From: DASULA01 sp036278435 | GTDB lineage: Bacteria; Actinomycetota; Actinomycetes; Mycobacteriales; DASULA01 | Length of the DNA stretch: 19,283 nucleotides | Direction of reading: 5' to 3' | Assembly (NCBI GenBank): GCA_036278435.1 | Contig: DASULA010000362.1 | Span: 1 to 19,283, forward strand | Notes under the pieces: model-generated | What the model was told of the DNA's origin: nothing | The model's database searches: none | The model's input: only the letters and a program-made list of their open reading frames with translations | Made by a program: the position numbers and the translations under genes | Part shown: positions 6,163 to 15,470 of the stretch, one piece after another | Numbering within the stretch: the first letter of the stretch is position 1 | Layout: every line of letters begins with the position of its first letter

Positions 6163-7974
6163 TCACCGGTGGGGGCGGTACCCGCACACGGCGGTGACGG
6201 CGCCGATCACGGCCAGGTGGGTCAGCACCTGGGGGGTGTTGCCGAGCAGGTGGCCGGTGGCGGGGTCGATCTCCTCGGAGTACAGGCCCAGGTCGGTGGC
6301 GCGTGCGTCCAGGTCGGTGAGCAGCTCGGTGGCCTCCTCGTGGCGGCCGGCGTGCACGAGCGCCTCGATGAGCCAGCCGGAGCAGGCCAGGAACGCTCCT
6401 TCGGCGTCGCGTTGGCCGCTGTAGCGGTACAGCAGGCAGCCGTCGGCGCCCAGTTCAGCGCGTACTGCGTCGATCGTGCTGGTCAGGCGGGGGTCGCCGG
6501 CGGGGCAGAACCCGGTGCGGGCGGCGAGCAGGCAGGCGGCGTCGAGGTCGTCGGTGTCGGCGTGGAACGTGTACGCCTGTTTGTCTTCGGACCAGCAGTG
6601 GGTGTCGACCCAGTGGTGGATCTGGTCGCGTTCGGCGCGCCAGCGGTCGGTGCGCAGGCTGGCCAGCTGCCCGGTGTCGGCGAGCTTGACCGCGCGGTCC
6701 AGCGCGACCCAGCAGCCGATCTTGGAGATGGTGTAGTGCTGGGGGTCGTTCAGCTCCCAGAACCCGGCGTCGGGGGTGGGCCACAGTTGGCAGGTGCGTT
6801 CGGCCAGGTCGGTGACCATGTCGGCGGTGTCGGGGTCCAGCCGGCCCCCGGCGCGCACGTGCCCGTAGATGGCATCCAGCAGGTCTCCGTAGCAGCCGAG
6901 CTGAGTCTGGTCGGCGGCCTGGTTGCCGACGTGGACCGGGGTGGAGCCGTGGTAGCCGGGGGCGTGGACCGCCCGCATGGTCGCGGGGGGCACGGTCGCG
7001 TTCATCGTGTAGAAGGGCCGCAGGTCGGGGCTGCGTTGGGCGGCGGCGCGGATCAGGAAGTCCAGGGAGCCGTGGACCTCCTCGCACAGCCCGAGCCGGT
7101 GCATCGCGTCGATGGCGAAGGAGGAGTCGCGGATCCAGGCGTAGCGGTAGTCGTAGTTGCGCCGGCCGCCGATCTTCTCCGGCAGGGAGGTGGTGGCCGC
7201 GGCGGCGATGCCCCCGGTGGCTTCTGAGGTCAGCGCCTTGATGGTCAGCGCCGAACGCACCGCAAGCTGCTGCCAGCGGCCGGGCAGGTGCACCTGGCTT
7301 GACCAGCGGGCCCAGTCCTCGATGGTCTTCTCGGCCCGGTCGCAGACCTGCGCAGGCGCGGGCACGAACACCGGCGTGCCGTGGGAGGCGACCACGGCCA
7401 GCAGCCCGCGTTGGCCCGGCTCGGTGGTGAAGGCGCCGCTGACCCGGTGGGTGCCCGCCTGGGGGTCACCGACCCGATCGGTGACCAGCGCCAGCTGGGC
7501 TGGCCCCGCGGCGAGCCGGCCGATGCCGTCGTCGCACCAGGCCCAGGGGCGGGCGTCGGCCAGGGCATGGCCGGGCGCCACGGTCCAGGCCATCGGCACG
7601 GTGCCGGTCAGGCCGTCCACGCGGCGGGCCAGCTCGGTCCACGGCAGCGTGCCGATCGTGCCGCGGTTGAGGCTGTCGGTGACCCGGACCGTCCCGGCAG
7701 CGGTGGCGAAGGTGGTTTCCAGCACCAGCGTCCCGGGCAGGTAGCGGCGGCTCACCTGGAACGGGACACTCGGCGCCAAGGTGATCGCCCCGCCATGGCA
7801 CGGGTCCAGCAGGGCCGCGCACACCGGGGCGGAGTCCATGTGCGGCGCCGCCCACCAGTCGATCGCCCCGTCGGCCGCGACCAGCGCGGTCGCGTCCAGG
7901 TCGGACAACAATCCGTAGGAGCCGATCGGCGCCCACCCCTGCACGCGCAGGCCATGCTCGTCGTGCTCGCTCAA
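6163..7974 (-). CDS. Glycoside hydrolase family 15 protein (glucoamylase/trehalase-like)
   Basis: The 603-residue protein has the two-part layout of bacterial GH15 enzymes: an N-terminal beta-sandwich and a C-terminal (alpha/alpha)6 barrel. Diagnostic segments are IGSYGLLSDL, LPEKIGGRRNYDYRYAWIRD (WIRDSS at 280-285), GFWEL with the probable general acid Glu407, SKIGCWVALDRA, and SEEIDPATGHLLGN with the probable catalytic base at Glu567/Glu568. It hydrolyses alpha-glucosidic bonds; in actinobacteria this subgroup includes trehalases, but trehalase and glucoamylase activity cannot be told apart here. No signal peptide is present, so it is cytoplasmic. A TTG start at 7974 is preferred because GGGAGAA lies 5 nt upstream and homology begins shortly after; ATGs at 8061 and 8019 are in frame but lack a ribosome site and family similarity. 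It opens the minus-strand group. Confidence 0.9.
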   Translation of the reverse strand: MSEHDEHGLRVQGWAPIGSYGLLSDLDATALVAADGAIDWWAAPHMDSAPVCAALLDPCHGGAITLAPSVPFQVSRRYLPGTLVLETTFATAAGTVRVTDSLNRGTIGTLPWTELARRVDGLTGTVPMAWTVAPGHALADARPWAWCDDGIGRLAAGPAQLALVTDRVGDPQAGTHRVSGAFTTEPGQRGLLAVVASHGTPVFVPAPAQVCDRAEKTIEDWARWSSQVHLPGRWQQLAVRSALTIKALTSEATGGIAAAATTSLPEKIGGRRNYDYRYAWIRDSSFAIDAMHRLGLCEEVHGSLDFLIRAAAQRSPDLRPFYTMNATVPPATMRAVHAPGYHGSTPVHVGNQAADQTQLGCYGDLLDAIYGHVRAGGRLDPDTADMVTDLAERTCQLWPTPDAGFWELNDPQHYTISKIGCWVALDRAVKLADTGQLASLRTDRWRAERDQIHHWVDTHCWSEDKQAYTFHADTDDLDAACLLAARTGFCPAGDPRLTSTIDAVRAELGADGCLLYRYSGQRDAEGAFLACSGWLIEALVHAGRHEEATELLTDLDARATDLGLYSEEIDPATGHLLGNTPQVLTHLAVIGAVTAVCGYRPHR

Positions 7975-8285
7975 ACCGGTTCTCCCATCAAGAGTTCGGC
8001 CGTGGCCGGCGGGTGCCATCGGCCTGTGGTCACGGCGGAGGCCTGCGGCCGGTCGCAGCACGTCGCCGGGACCCCGGTGCCACGTTCGGGTCTATCTCAA
8101 TGGCGCGGGCCCCGCCAGTTGGAAGCCGTCCACCGGCTCGAGCAGACCGGGCCATGGGAGAGCCTCGACCTGCATCGGCCGCGCATATCCGGTAAGTACA
8201 GGGGTAGTCAACGAGTCCCTAAGCCGCACACCGAGTTGCGCAGTTCTCGGTGCGGTCCCTTGCTGAGGAAGGCTGGTAGGAGCCC
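7975..8285. promoter_or_regulatory. Divergent intergenic region between the minus- and plus-strand groups
   Basis: These 311 bases must contain promoters for both the GH15-led and the membrane-protein-led transcription units. I found no convincing paired -35/-10 boxes and no clear SigF/SigB-type GTTT...GGGTAT promoter. The only distinct structure is the inverted repeat at 8224-8255, listed separately. No gene is seen in it. Confidence 0.5.
8224..8255 (+). promoter_or_regulatory. Inverted repeat in the leader of the redox operon
   Basis: ACCGAG (8230-8235) pairs with CTCGGT (8246-8251) across a 10-nt loop. CCGC (8224-8227) and GCGG (8252-8255) extend the stem past a 2-nt bulge. The loop side carries the direct repeat AGTT-GCGC-AGTT. 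It ends about 30 nt before the start at 8286, so it could be an operator or an RNA leader hairpin. There is no T-run, so a terminator is less likely. Confidence 0.35.
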
Positions 8286-8750
8286 ATGTTCGGCTCGCGA
8301 AAGTCCTCGACCCGCTCGGTCGAGCACGTCCTGGACCAGATGGTCGCCAACATCGAGCACGGCCGGTTCGAACGGTCCCTGTCGGGGTTGACCGCCCTCG
8401 CGGCGCTGGTGACCACCGCGGAGGTCTTCTTCGAGCACTACAAGGCCAGCTTCGGCAACAAGTGGATGTGGTCCCCGGTGCTGGTGACCCCACCGGTGGT
8501 GGTGGCCGGGATCGCCGGGGTTTACTCCAAGAGCTGGGCCAAGACCGCGCTGCCGCTGACCGCCGCGCTGTACACCGCCAACGGGCTGGCCGGGGAGTTC
8601 TTCCACGCCCGCGGCGTGGCCCGCAAGCCGGGCGGATGGTCGTTGGCGTCCTACAACGTGCCGATGGGCCCGCCGATCGCCGCGCCCGGGCTGATGTGTG
8701 TGGTCGGTGGCATGGGTCTACTGGCCGCGCTGCTGCGACGGGAGAAGTGA
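8286..8750 (+). CDS. Small four-helix membrane protein
   Basis: No named family is recognised with certainty. The 154-residue protein has a polar N-terminus and four hydrophobic segments, around LTALAALVTTAEVFF, VLVTPPVVVAGIAGVY, LPLTAALYTANGLAG and APGLMCVVGGMGLLAALL. A conserved-looking polar stretch (KPGGWSLASYNVPMGPP) precedes the last helix. GGAG lies a few bases before the ATG. Its TGA overlaps the start of the next gene (TGATG), so it is coupled to the hitch-hiker subunit and the GMC enzyme. Its position as first gene suggests a membrane partner or anchor of the dehydrogenase; this is inference. It has histidines in HYKASF and FFHARG, but nothing that clearly marks a heme site. Confidence 0.85.
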   Translation: MFGSRKSSTRSVEHVLDQMVANIEHGRFERSLSGLTALAALVTTAEVFFEHYKASFGNKWMWSPVLVTPPVVVAGIAGVYSKSWAKTALPLTAALYTANGLAGEFFHARGVARKPGGWSLASYNVPMGPPIAAPGLMCVVGGMGLLAALLRREK

Positions 8751-9519
8751 TGAGCGACCAGCACGCGGGCGCCCGCACCAGAATCGACAAGGACGCCGGG
8801 GAGCACCTGCCGCACCTGCGCCCCGACGGGCAGCCCCCGCACCCCTCCTGGCTCCCGCGGCAGCGGGTGGGCACCACCCCACAGATGATCGGGCGCTACC
8901 CCGACTTCGACGTGCTGCAGGCCGCCGACACCTGGGACGAGGCCACCAAGCAGGTGGTGCTGGCCCGGCTGGATCCCCCGGGCCCGCTGCGGTTCTTCAC
9001 CGCCGAGCAGGAGCCGGTGCTGCGGGCGCTGTGCGACGTGTGCACCGCCCAGGACGGCGAGCCGAGGGTGCCGGTGGCCGAGTCGGTGGACGCCAAGCTC
9101 GCCGACGGCAAGCTGGACGGCTTCCAGTACGCCGACATGCCCGATGACCGGGACACCTGGCAGATGGTGCTGGCCGGGCTGGAACACACCGCCGATCAAC
9201 GGCACGGCACCGGTTTCGCGGCCTGCGGCACCGACCAGCAGGAGGCGATCGTGGCCGACCTGGCCGGCGGCGACCTGTCCGGCGGGCCGTGGGAGCGGCT
9301 GAACGTGTCCCGGGCCTGGTCGGTGTGCATGCGGGCGATCCTGTCGGGGTTCTACTCCCACCCGTGGGCGTGGAACGAGATCGGCTTCGGTGGGCCTGCC
9401 TACCCGCGGGGGTTCATGCGCACCAGCGAGCTGGGGATCCGGGAGCCGTTCGAGACTCCCGGCGCCACGGCCGAGGACGCGGCCCGCGCGGTGGGCGCGC
9501 ACCCCGAGGAGTTCGACCG

Positions 9520-9523
<4 letters not shown>
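8750..9523 (+). CDS. Gluconate 2-dehydrogenase subunit-3-like small subunit
   Basis: The 257-residue protein matches the gluconate 2-dehydrogenase subunit 3 family, the small partner of membrane-linked GMC dehydrogenases (the gamma subunit of FAD-glucose and gluconate dehydrogenases). Family segments are LRFFTAEQEPVLRALCD near residue 80-100 and the C-terminal FYSHPWAWNEIGFGGPAYPR. In known systems this subunit carries the Tat signal that exports the folded flavoprotein. Here the N-terminus (MSDQHAGARTRIDKDAG) has no twin-arginine motif and no hydrophobic segment, so the complex appears to remain in the cytoplasm. The ATG at 8750 overlaps the preceding stop, with GGAGAAG just upstream. Its TGA overlaps the GMC start as ATGA. 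Family confidence is high, function moderate. Confidence 0.9.
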
Positions 9524-11235
<1,712 letters not shown>

Positions 11236-11248
11236 CCCGGGGGACGTG

Positions 11249-12748
11249 ATGGCTGGGTTGCCGGGGTTCTTTCCCTACTGGGTGGTGGTCACCCACTTCC
11301 TGAACGTGTTCTTCATGCTGCTGCTGGCCCGCTCCGGACTCGAGGTGCTCTCGGCCTTCCCCAAGTTCTACTGGCACGACGACTGCCCGCCCGGGCGGGA
11401 GTGGCTGCGGCTGTCCAAGAAGATGTACGCCGCCGACTCCCGCCGGTCCTGGACCTCCCTGGACGAGGAGGTGGCTTGGTCCCCGGTGATCGCCCTGCCC
11501 GGCAGGAAGAACCTCGGCCTGGGCCGGCACTGGCACTTCATGAGCGTGCAGTTCTGGATCCTCACCGGGGCCGTGTACATCGCGATGGTGTTCGCCAGCG
11601 GCTACTGGCACTACCTGGTCCCCACCCACTGGTCGCTGTTCCCGGACGCGGTGCGCTCGGTGGGCACCTACCTGCAGTTCAAGATCCCGGCCAAGATCCC
11701 CGGGGAGCCGTTCGAGCCGGCCCAGAAGCTCACCTACTTCGTAGTGGTCTTCCTGCTCGCCCCGTTCCAGGTCCTCACCGGCGCGGCGATGTCCCCGACC
11801 GTGCTGGCCCGCTTCCCCCGCTACGGCAAGGTCTTCGGCGGCAAGCAGGGCGCCCGCAGCCTGCACTTCCTGGGCCTTCTCGCGTTCGCCGGGTTCACCG
11901 CGCTGCACACCTTCATGGTGATCATCCACGGCGTGCCCAAGGAGTTCGCCGGGATCGTCCTGGCCGATGTGGCCGGCAACCGCACCCTCGCGCTGGCGAT
12001 CGGGCTGACCGGCATCTTCCTGATCCTGGTGGTGCACGTGGTGATCGGCACCTTCTCGCTGCGCTACAAGCGGGCCACCCAACGCCTGCTCGGGCTCATG
12101 GTCGACCGCTTCGAGTGGGCCATCTCCAAGGCCTTCACCTCCCGCGAGCACTACGACCGCGCCGACATCTCCCCCTACCACCGGATCAACGGCTACCCCC
12201 CAACCGGTGAGCAGTACGAGCAGATGGCCGCCAACGGCTTCCGTGACTACCGTCTCTCGGTCGGAGGGCTGGTCGCCCGGCCGCTGTCGCTGTCACTGGC
12301 CGACCTGCGCGCCCTGGGCGGGGCCTCGCAGATCACCAAGCACAACTGCATCCAGGGCTGGACCGCCATCGCCGAATGGGCCGGGGTGCCGATGTCCAGC
12401 ATCATCGACCTCGCCGAACCCGCCCCGCGGGCCACCCACGTGGTGTTCTACGCGATGGACGACAAGGGCCTGACCGAGGGCGAGGGCCGCTACGGCTTCT
12501 TCTACGGCACCATCCCGATCCACTTGGCCCGCAACCCCCAGACCATCCTGGCGCTGGAGATGAACGGCGCCCCGCTGCCCGTGGAGCACGGCGCCCCGAT
12601 CCGGCTCCGGATCGAGACCCAGCTCGGCTTCAAGATGGTCAAGTGGATCGCCGCGATCGAGTTCGTCGACGACATCAAGCACATCGGCATGGGCATGGGC
12701 GGCTGGCGCGAGGACCAGCAGTACTACGCCAACGCCGCCGGCATCTGA
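11249..12748 (+). CDS. Fusion of a cytochrome b-type membrane domain and a sulfite-oxidase-type molybdopterin domain
   Basis: The 499-residue protein joins two modules. Residues 1-275 hold five membrane helices resembling the b-type cytochromes of formate/thiosulfate reductases; candidate heme ligands are His16, His94/His96, His206 and His220 (14 apart within one helix), and His263. Residues about 330-499 form an oxidoreductase molybdopterin-binding domain: NCIQGW supplies Cys367 as likely Mo ligand, and EMNGAPLPVEHGAPIRLR and KMVKWIAAIEF are family hallmarks. Basic loops after helices 1, 3 and 5 predict an outside N-terminus and a cytoplasmic Mo domain; there is no Tat signal. Start: ATG 11249 is preferred to GTG 11246 because GGGGGA lies 4 nt before the ATG. 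It is close behind the GMC gene and likely its electron partner (inference). The Mo substrate is unknown. Confidence 0.9.
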   Translation: MAGLPGFFPYWVVVTHFLNVFFMLLLARSGLEVLSAFPKFYWHDDCPPGREWLRLSKKMYAADSRRSWTSLDEEVAWSPVIALPGRKNLGLGRHWHFMSVQFWILTGAVYIAMVFASGYWHYLVPTHWSLFPDAVRSVGTYLQFKIPAKIPGEPFEPAQKLTYFVVVFLLAPFQVLTGAAMSPTVLARFPRYGKVFGGKQGARSLHFLGLLAFAGFTALHTFMVIIHGVPKEFAGIVLADVAGNRTLALAIGLTGIFLILVVHVVIGTFSLRYKRATQRLLGLMVDRFEWAISKAFTSREHYDRADISPYHRINGYPPTGEQYEQMAANGFRDYRLSVGGLVARPLSLSLADLRALGGASQITKHNCIQGWTAIAEWAGVPMSSIIDLAEPAPRATHVVFYAMDDKGLTEGEGRYGFFYGTIPIHLARNPQTILALEMNGAPLPVEHGAPIRLRIETQLGFKMVKWIAAIEFVDDIKHIGMGMGGWREDQQYYANAAGI

Positions 12749-12809
12749 CCCGGGCACCACCGTGCCGTCCCCCAGCCACCCCACCCGAGACAACAAAAGG
12801 ACCACCTCC

Positions 12810-14624
12810 ATGAGCAGCACCGTCAGCGACTTCGTCATCGACCGCCTCATCGCCTGGGACCTGCACCAGTGGTACGGGTTCCCCGGCGACGGGATCGGCG
12901 GCTTCGACGGCGCCCTGGAACGCGCCCAACGCGCCGGCAAGGACTTCACCTACATCCGGCCCACCCACGAGGAGATCTGTGCGTTCATGGCCTGCGCCCA
13001 CGCCAAGTTCACCGGCGAAGTCGGGGTGTGCATCGCCACCTCCGGGCCCGGCGCGGTGCACCTGCTCAACGGGCTGTACGACGCCAAGATGGACAACCAA
13101 CCCGTCGTGGCCGTCGTCGGCCAGCAGGGCCGGGTCTGCCTGGGCAGTGACACCCAGCAGCAGCTCAACCTCGAACGGGTCTTTGCCGACGTCGCCGGCT
13201 ACGTCCAGACCGTGACCACCCCGATGCACGCCCAGCTCGTGGTCGACCGCGCGGTGCGCATCGCCGCCGCCCAGCACTGCCCCACCGTGGTGATCCTGCC
13301 CGCCGACATCCAGAACATGGACATGGAAGAACCCACCCTGGCCCACTGGGTCTCGCGCACCGGGGTCGGGCACGCCTCCACCGCGCTGACTCCGCCGGAA
13401 GCCGAGCTGGCCCGCGCCGCCGAGGTCCTCAATGCCGGGACCAAGGTCGCCATGATCGTCGGGGAAGGAGCCCGCGGTGCCACCGATGAGGTCCTGGCCG
13501 TCGCCGAGCGGCTCGGCGCCGGCATCATCACCGCGCTGCTAGGCAAGGACGTCGTCCCCGGCGACCTGCCCCACCACACCCAACAGCTCGGGCTGCTGGG
13601 CTCCAAACCCTCCTACGACATGATGCAAGACTGCGACACCTTGCTGATGGTCGGCTCCAACTACCCCTACGCGGAGTTCCTGCCCAAGAGCGGGCAGGCC
13701 CGCGGTGTGCAGATCGACCTCTCACCGCGGCACCTGAGCCTGCGCTACCCGATGGAGGTCAACCTCACCGGCGACGCCAAGGCCACCCTGGCCGCGCTGC
13801 TGCCCCACCTGCACCAGCAGAACGACCGCACCTGGCAGAACCAAGTCATCGCCGGCATGAAGGACTGGACCCAGATCACCGACGCCGAAGCCCACGCCGA
13901 AGCCGACCCGGTCAACCCGCGGCTGGTCTACCACGAGCTCAACCAGCGCCTGCCCGCCGACGCCATCGTCACCGCCGACGCCGGCTCCACCGCCGACTGG
14001 TACGGCCACCACATCAAGCTCGGCCGTGACATGTCCGGCAACCTGTCCGGGATGCTCGCCTCCATGCTGGCCGCCATGCCCTACGCCGTGGCCGCCAAGT
14101 TCGCCCACCCGCACCGACCGGTGATCTGCACCATCGGCGACGGCGCCTTCCAGATGCTCGGCATGAACGAGCTGCTCACCGTCAAACGCCACTGGAAGAG
14201 CTGGGCCGACCCCCGCTTCATCGTCCTGATCCTGCACAACAACGACCTGACCCAGGTCTCCTGGGAGATGCGCGAGGGCGGCGACCCCCGCTACGACACC
14301 TCCCAGCTGCTGGAAGACATGGACTACGCCGGCTACGCGCAGGTGCTGGGCCTGCGCGGCATCAAGGTCACCGAACCCGACCAGGTCGCCGGCGCCTGGG
14401 ACGACGCGCTGGCCGCCGACCGACCCACCGTCCTGGACGTGCACACCGACCCCAACGTCCCCCCGCTGCCGGCACATATCTCCTTCGCCGAAGCCAAGGG
14501 CTTCCTGGAAACCCTCGCCAAGGGCGACCCCGCCGAGACCTCCGTCATCCGCGACTCGCTGCGCGCCGTCGGCGCCGAACTGTTCGCCCACGCCAAAGAC
14601 GCCCTGACCCGCGACCACGACTGA
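12810..14624 (+). CDS. Thiamine diphosphate-dependent enzyme, pyruvate-oxidase (PoxB)-like
   Basis: The 604-residue protein has the three-domain layout of the acetolactate synthase/pyruvate oxidase family. The PYR domain carries the ThDP-activating glutamate in RPTHEE (Glu54). The central domain (MIVGEGARGA, LLGSKPSYDMM, GSNYPYAEFLPKSGQARGVQ) closely resembles the FAD-binding part of PoxB. The PP domain has the Mg-ThDP motif GDG (443-445) with NN at 477-478. The C-terminal region ends in an amphipathic-looking helix (SVIRDSLRAVGAELFAHA) reminiscent of the membrane-binding tail of PoxB. Likely chemistry is decarboxylation of a 2-keto acid, perhaps with electrons passed to quinone. AAAGG stands 9 nt before the ATG. 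It is 61 nt downstream of the Mo/cytochrome gene and probably in the same transcript. Confidence 0.9.
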   Translation: MSSTVSDFVIDRLIAWDLHQWYGFPGDGIGGFDGALERAQRAGKDFTYIRPTHEEICAFMACAHAKFTGEVGVCIATSGPGAVHLLNGLYDAKMDNQPVVAVVGQQGRVCLGSDTQQQLNLERVFADVAGYVQTVTTPMHAQLVVDRAVRIAAAQHCPTVVILPADIQNMDMEEPTLAHWVSRTGVGHASTALTPPEAELARAAEVLNAGTKVAMIVGEGARGATDEVLAVAERLGAGIITALLGKDVVPGDLPHHTQQLGLLGSKPSYDMMQDCDTLLMVGSNYPYAEFLPKSGQARGVQIDLSPRHLSLRYPMEVNLTGDAKATLAALLPHLHQQNDRTWQNQVIAGMKDWTQITDAEAHAEADPVNPRLVYHELNQRLPADAIVTADAGSTADWYGHHIKLGRDMSGNLSGMLASMLAAMPYAVAAKFAHPHRPVICTIGDGAFQMLGMNELLTVKRHWKSWADPRFIVLILHNNDLTQVSWEMREGGDPRYDTSQLLEDMDYAGYAQVLGLRGIKVTEPDQVAGAWDDALAADRPTVLDVHTDPNVPPLPAHISFAEAKGFLETLAKGDPAETSVIRDSLRAVGAELFAHAKDALTRDHD

Positions 14625-14642
14625 ACCGCCACCGACCTCGCA

Positions 14643-14684
14643 GGTGCCCGGCCTGCCGGGTTCGCGGCCCGGGAGCCCGGCACC
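14643..14684 (+). terminator. Long imperfect GC-rich hairpin behind the ThDP gene
   Basis: GGTGCC (14643-14648) pairs with GGCACC (14679-14684). After one mismatch GGC pairs with GCC, and further in CCGGG (14656-14660) pairs with CCCGG (14668-14672) around a 7-nt loop, giving about 14 pairs. It begins 18 nt after the stop codon. There is no T-run, so it would be a Rho-type or mRNA-stabilising structure at most. Confidence 0.4.
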
Positions 14685-14726
14685 GCAGGGGTCCCGGCGC
14701 CTCCGAAGCCGACGAGCCCGCCGCTG

Positions 14727-14740
14727 GGGGCGCCTGCCCC
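14727..14740 (+). other. Second small hairpin in the ThDP-STAS gap
   Basis: GGGGC (14727-14731) and GCCCC (14736-14740) form a 5-bp stem with a GCCT loop. It is followed at 14756-14761 by a perfect AGGAGG with no usable start codon at normal distance. It may be part of the same terminator region, or chance in GC-rich DNA. Confidence 0.25.
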
Positions 14741-14846
14741 AAGATCGCCATTCACAGGAGGCGTTCAGACGGTACCCAGTAACCGGTCAGGTGATGTTCA
14801 TACTCTTGAGGGCACACATCCCGTACCCGTCCCCCGCGCCCCGCTG

Positions 14847-15470
14847 GTGAGCTGGCCGAGCATCCCCGCCTGGGGCGCCGCACCGGAAGTGATGCCCTTG
14901 AGCGCACCGTCCAACCGCCCCCTGCCCAGCGGCCCCGAACCCGCGGTCATCAGCCGGCCGGTCGGCACCAGCCCGGCCTCGCCGGCAACCCCGCCGGGCC
15001 CGCGACCACCCCACCACGGCCGAGCCCCGGCGCCCGCACCCCCACCGCCCCCGTTGCTGCCCGGCCGACACCCCGACCAGAGCGCCGACGGCTCGGTGAC
15101 CCTCACCCTGCCCGAGGCACCGCCAGGAGGTGGCGGCGATGTCCACCTGTACCGGCTGCTGCGGGCCCTGACCCCCGGCACCGTGCTCGTCGTCGATCTG
15201 TCCGCTTTCCACCGGATCGACCGCGGGCTGGTCGACACGCTGCTCGCGGTGCGCGCCCGGGCCCGCAACCTCGGCGGGGACCTGCACCTGAGCGGGCTGC
15301 CCGACCCCCTCCCCGTGCCGATGGCGGCGGTGACCGAGCACACCCCACCCGCGGAGCCGTGGGTCATCGACCCCGCCCAGCGACCGGCGACCGGCGACCA
15401 GAGCAGATCGGGTGAATCGACGCGACCCGGCCACCACGCCACCCCCACCCCCCGCAAGGAAGGCAGACCC
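14847..15470 (+). CDS. STAS-like domain segment, open in frame into the downstream enolase-superfamily gene
   Basis: The frame from GTG 14847 (or ATG 14892) encodes a Pro-rich, low-complexity lead of about 75 residues. A STAS-like domain follows: GSVTLTLPEA, then LTPGTVLVVDLSAF, RIDRGLVDTLLAVRARARNL and GGDLHLSG. This follows the strand-helix order of anti-sigma-factor antagonists. The usual phospho-acceptor region (D-S-S-G-L) reads D-R-G-L, so ordinary serine phosphorylation seems lost. There is no stop before the next gene: the reading continues through a polar linker into the enolase-superfamily protein. It could be a fused domain, an alternative longer form, or a decayed STAS gene that lost its stop. 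No ribosome binding site fits either start well. The STAS call is by pattern only. Confidence 0.45.

Noticed and set aside
5737..7227. A 496-codon plus-strand frame opposite SDR and GH15
   Set aside because: Gly/Val-rich shadow frame; the minus strand encodes well-recognised enzymes.
7975..8061. A longer GH15 start at ATG 8061
   Set aside because: The added 29 residues show no family similarity and no ribosome site; the TTG at 7974 has GGGAGAA at good distance.
12753..12766. Small GGCAC/GTGCC hairpin after the cytochrome/Mo gene
   Set aside because: Only 5 bp with no T-run, in a 61-nt gap between probably cotranscribed genes; likely chance.
14756..14850. A small gene behind the AGGAGG at 14756, reading MFILLRAHIPYPSPAPRW from 14793
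   Set aside because: The AGGAGG is about 30 nt from that ATG, the peptide is 18 residues with no recognisable feature, and its overlap with GTG 14847 may be chance.
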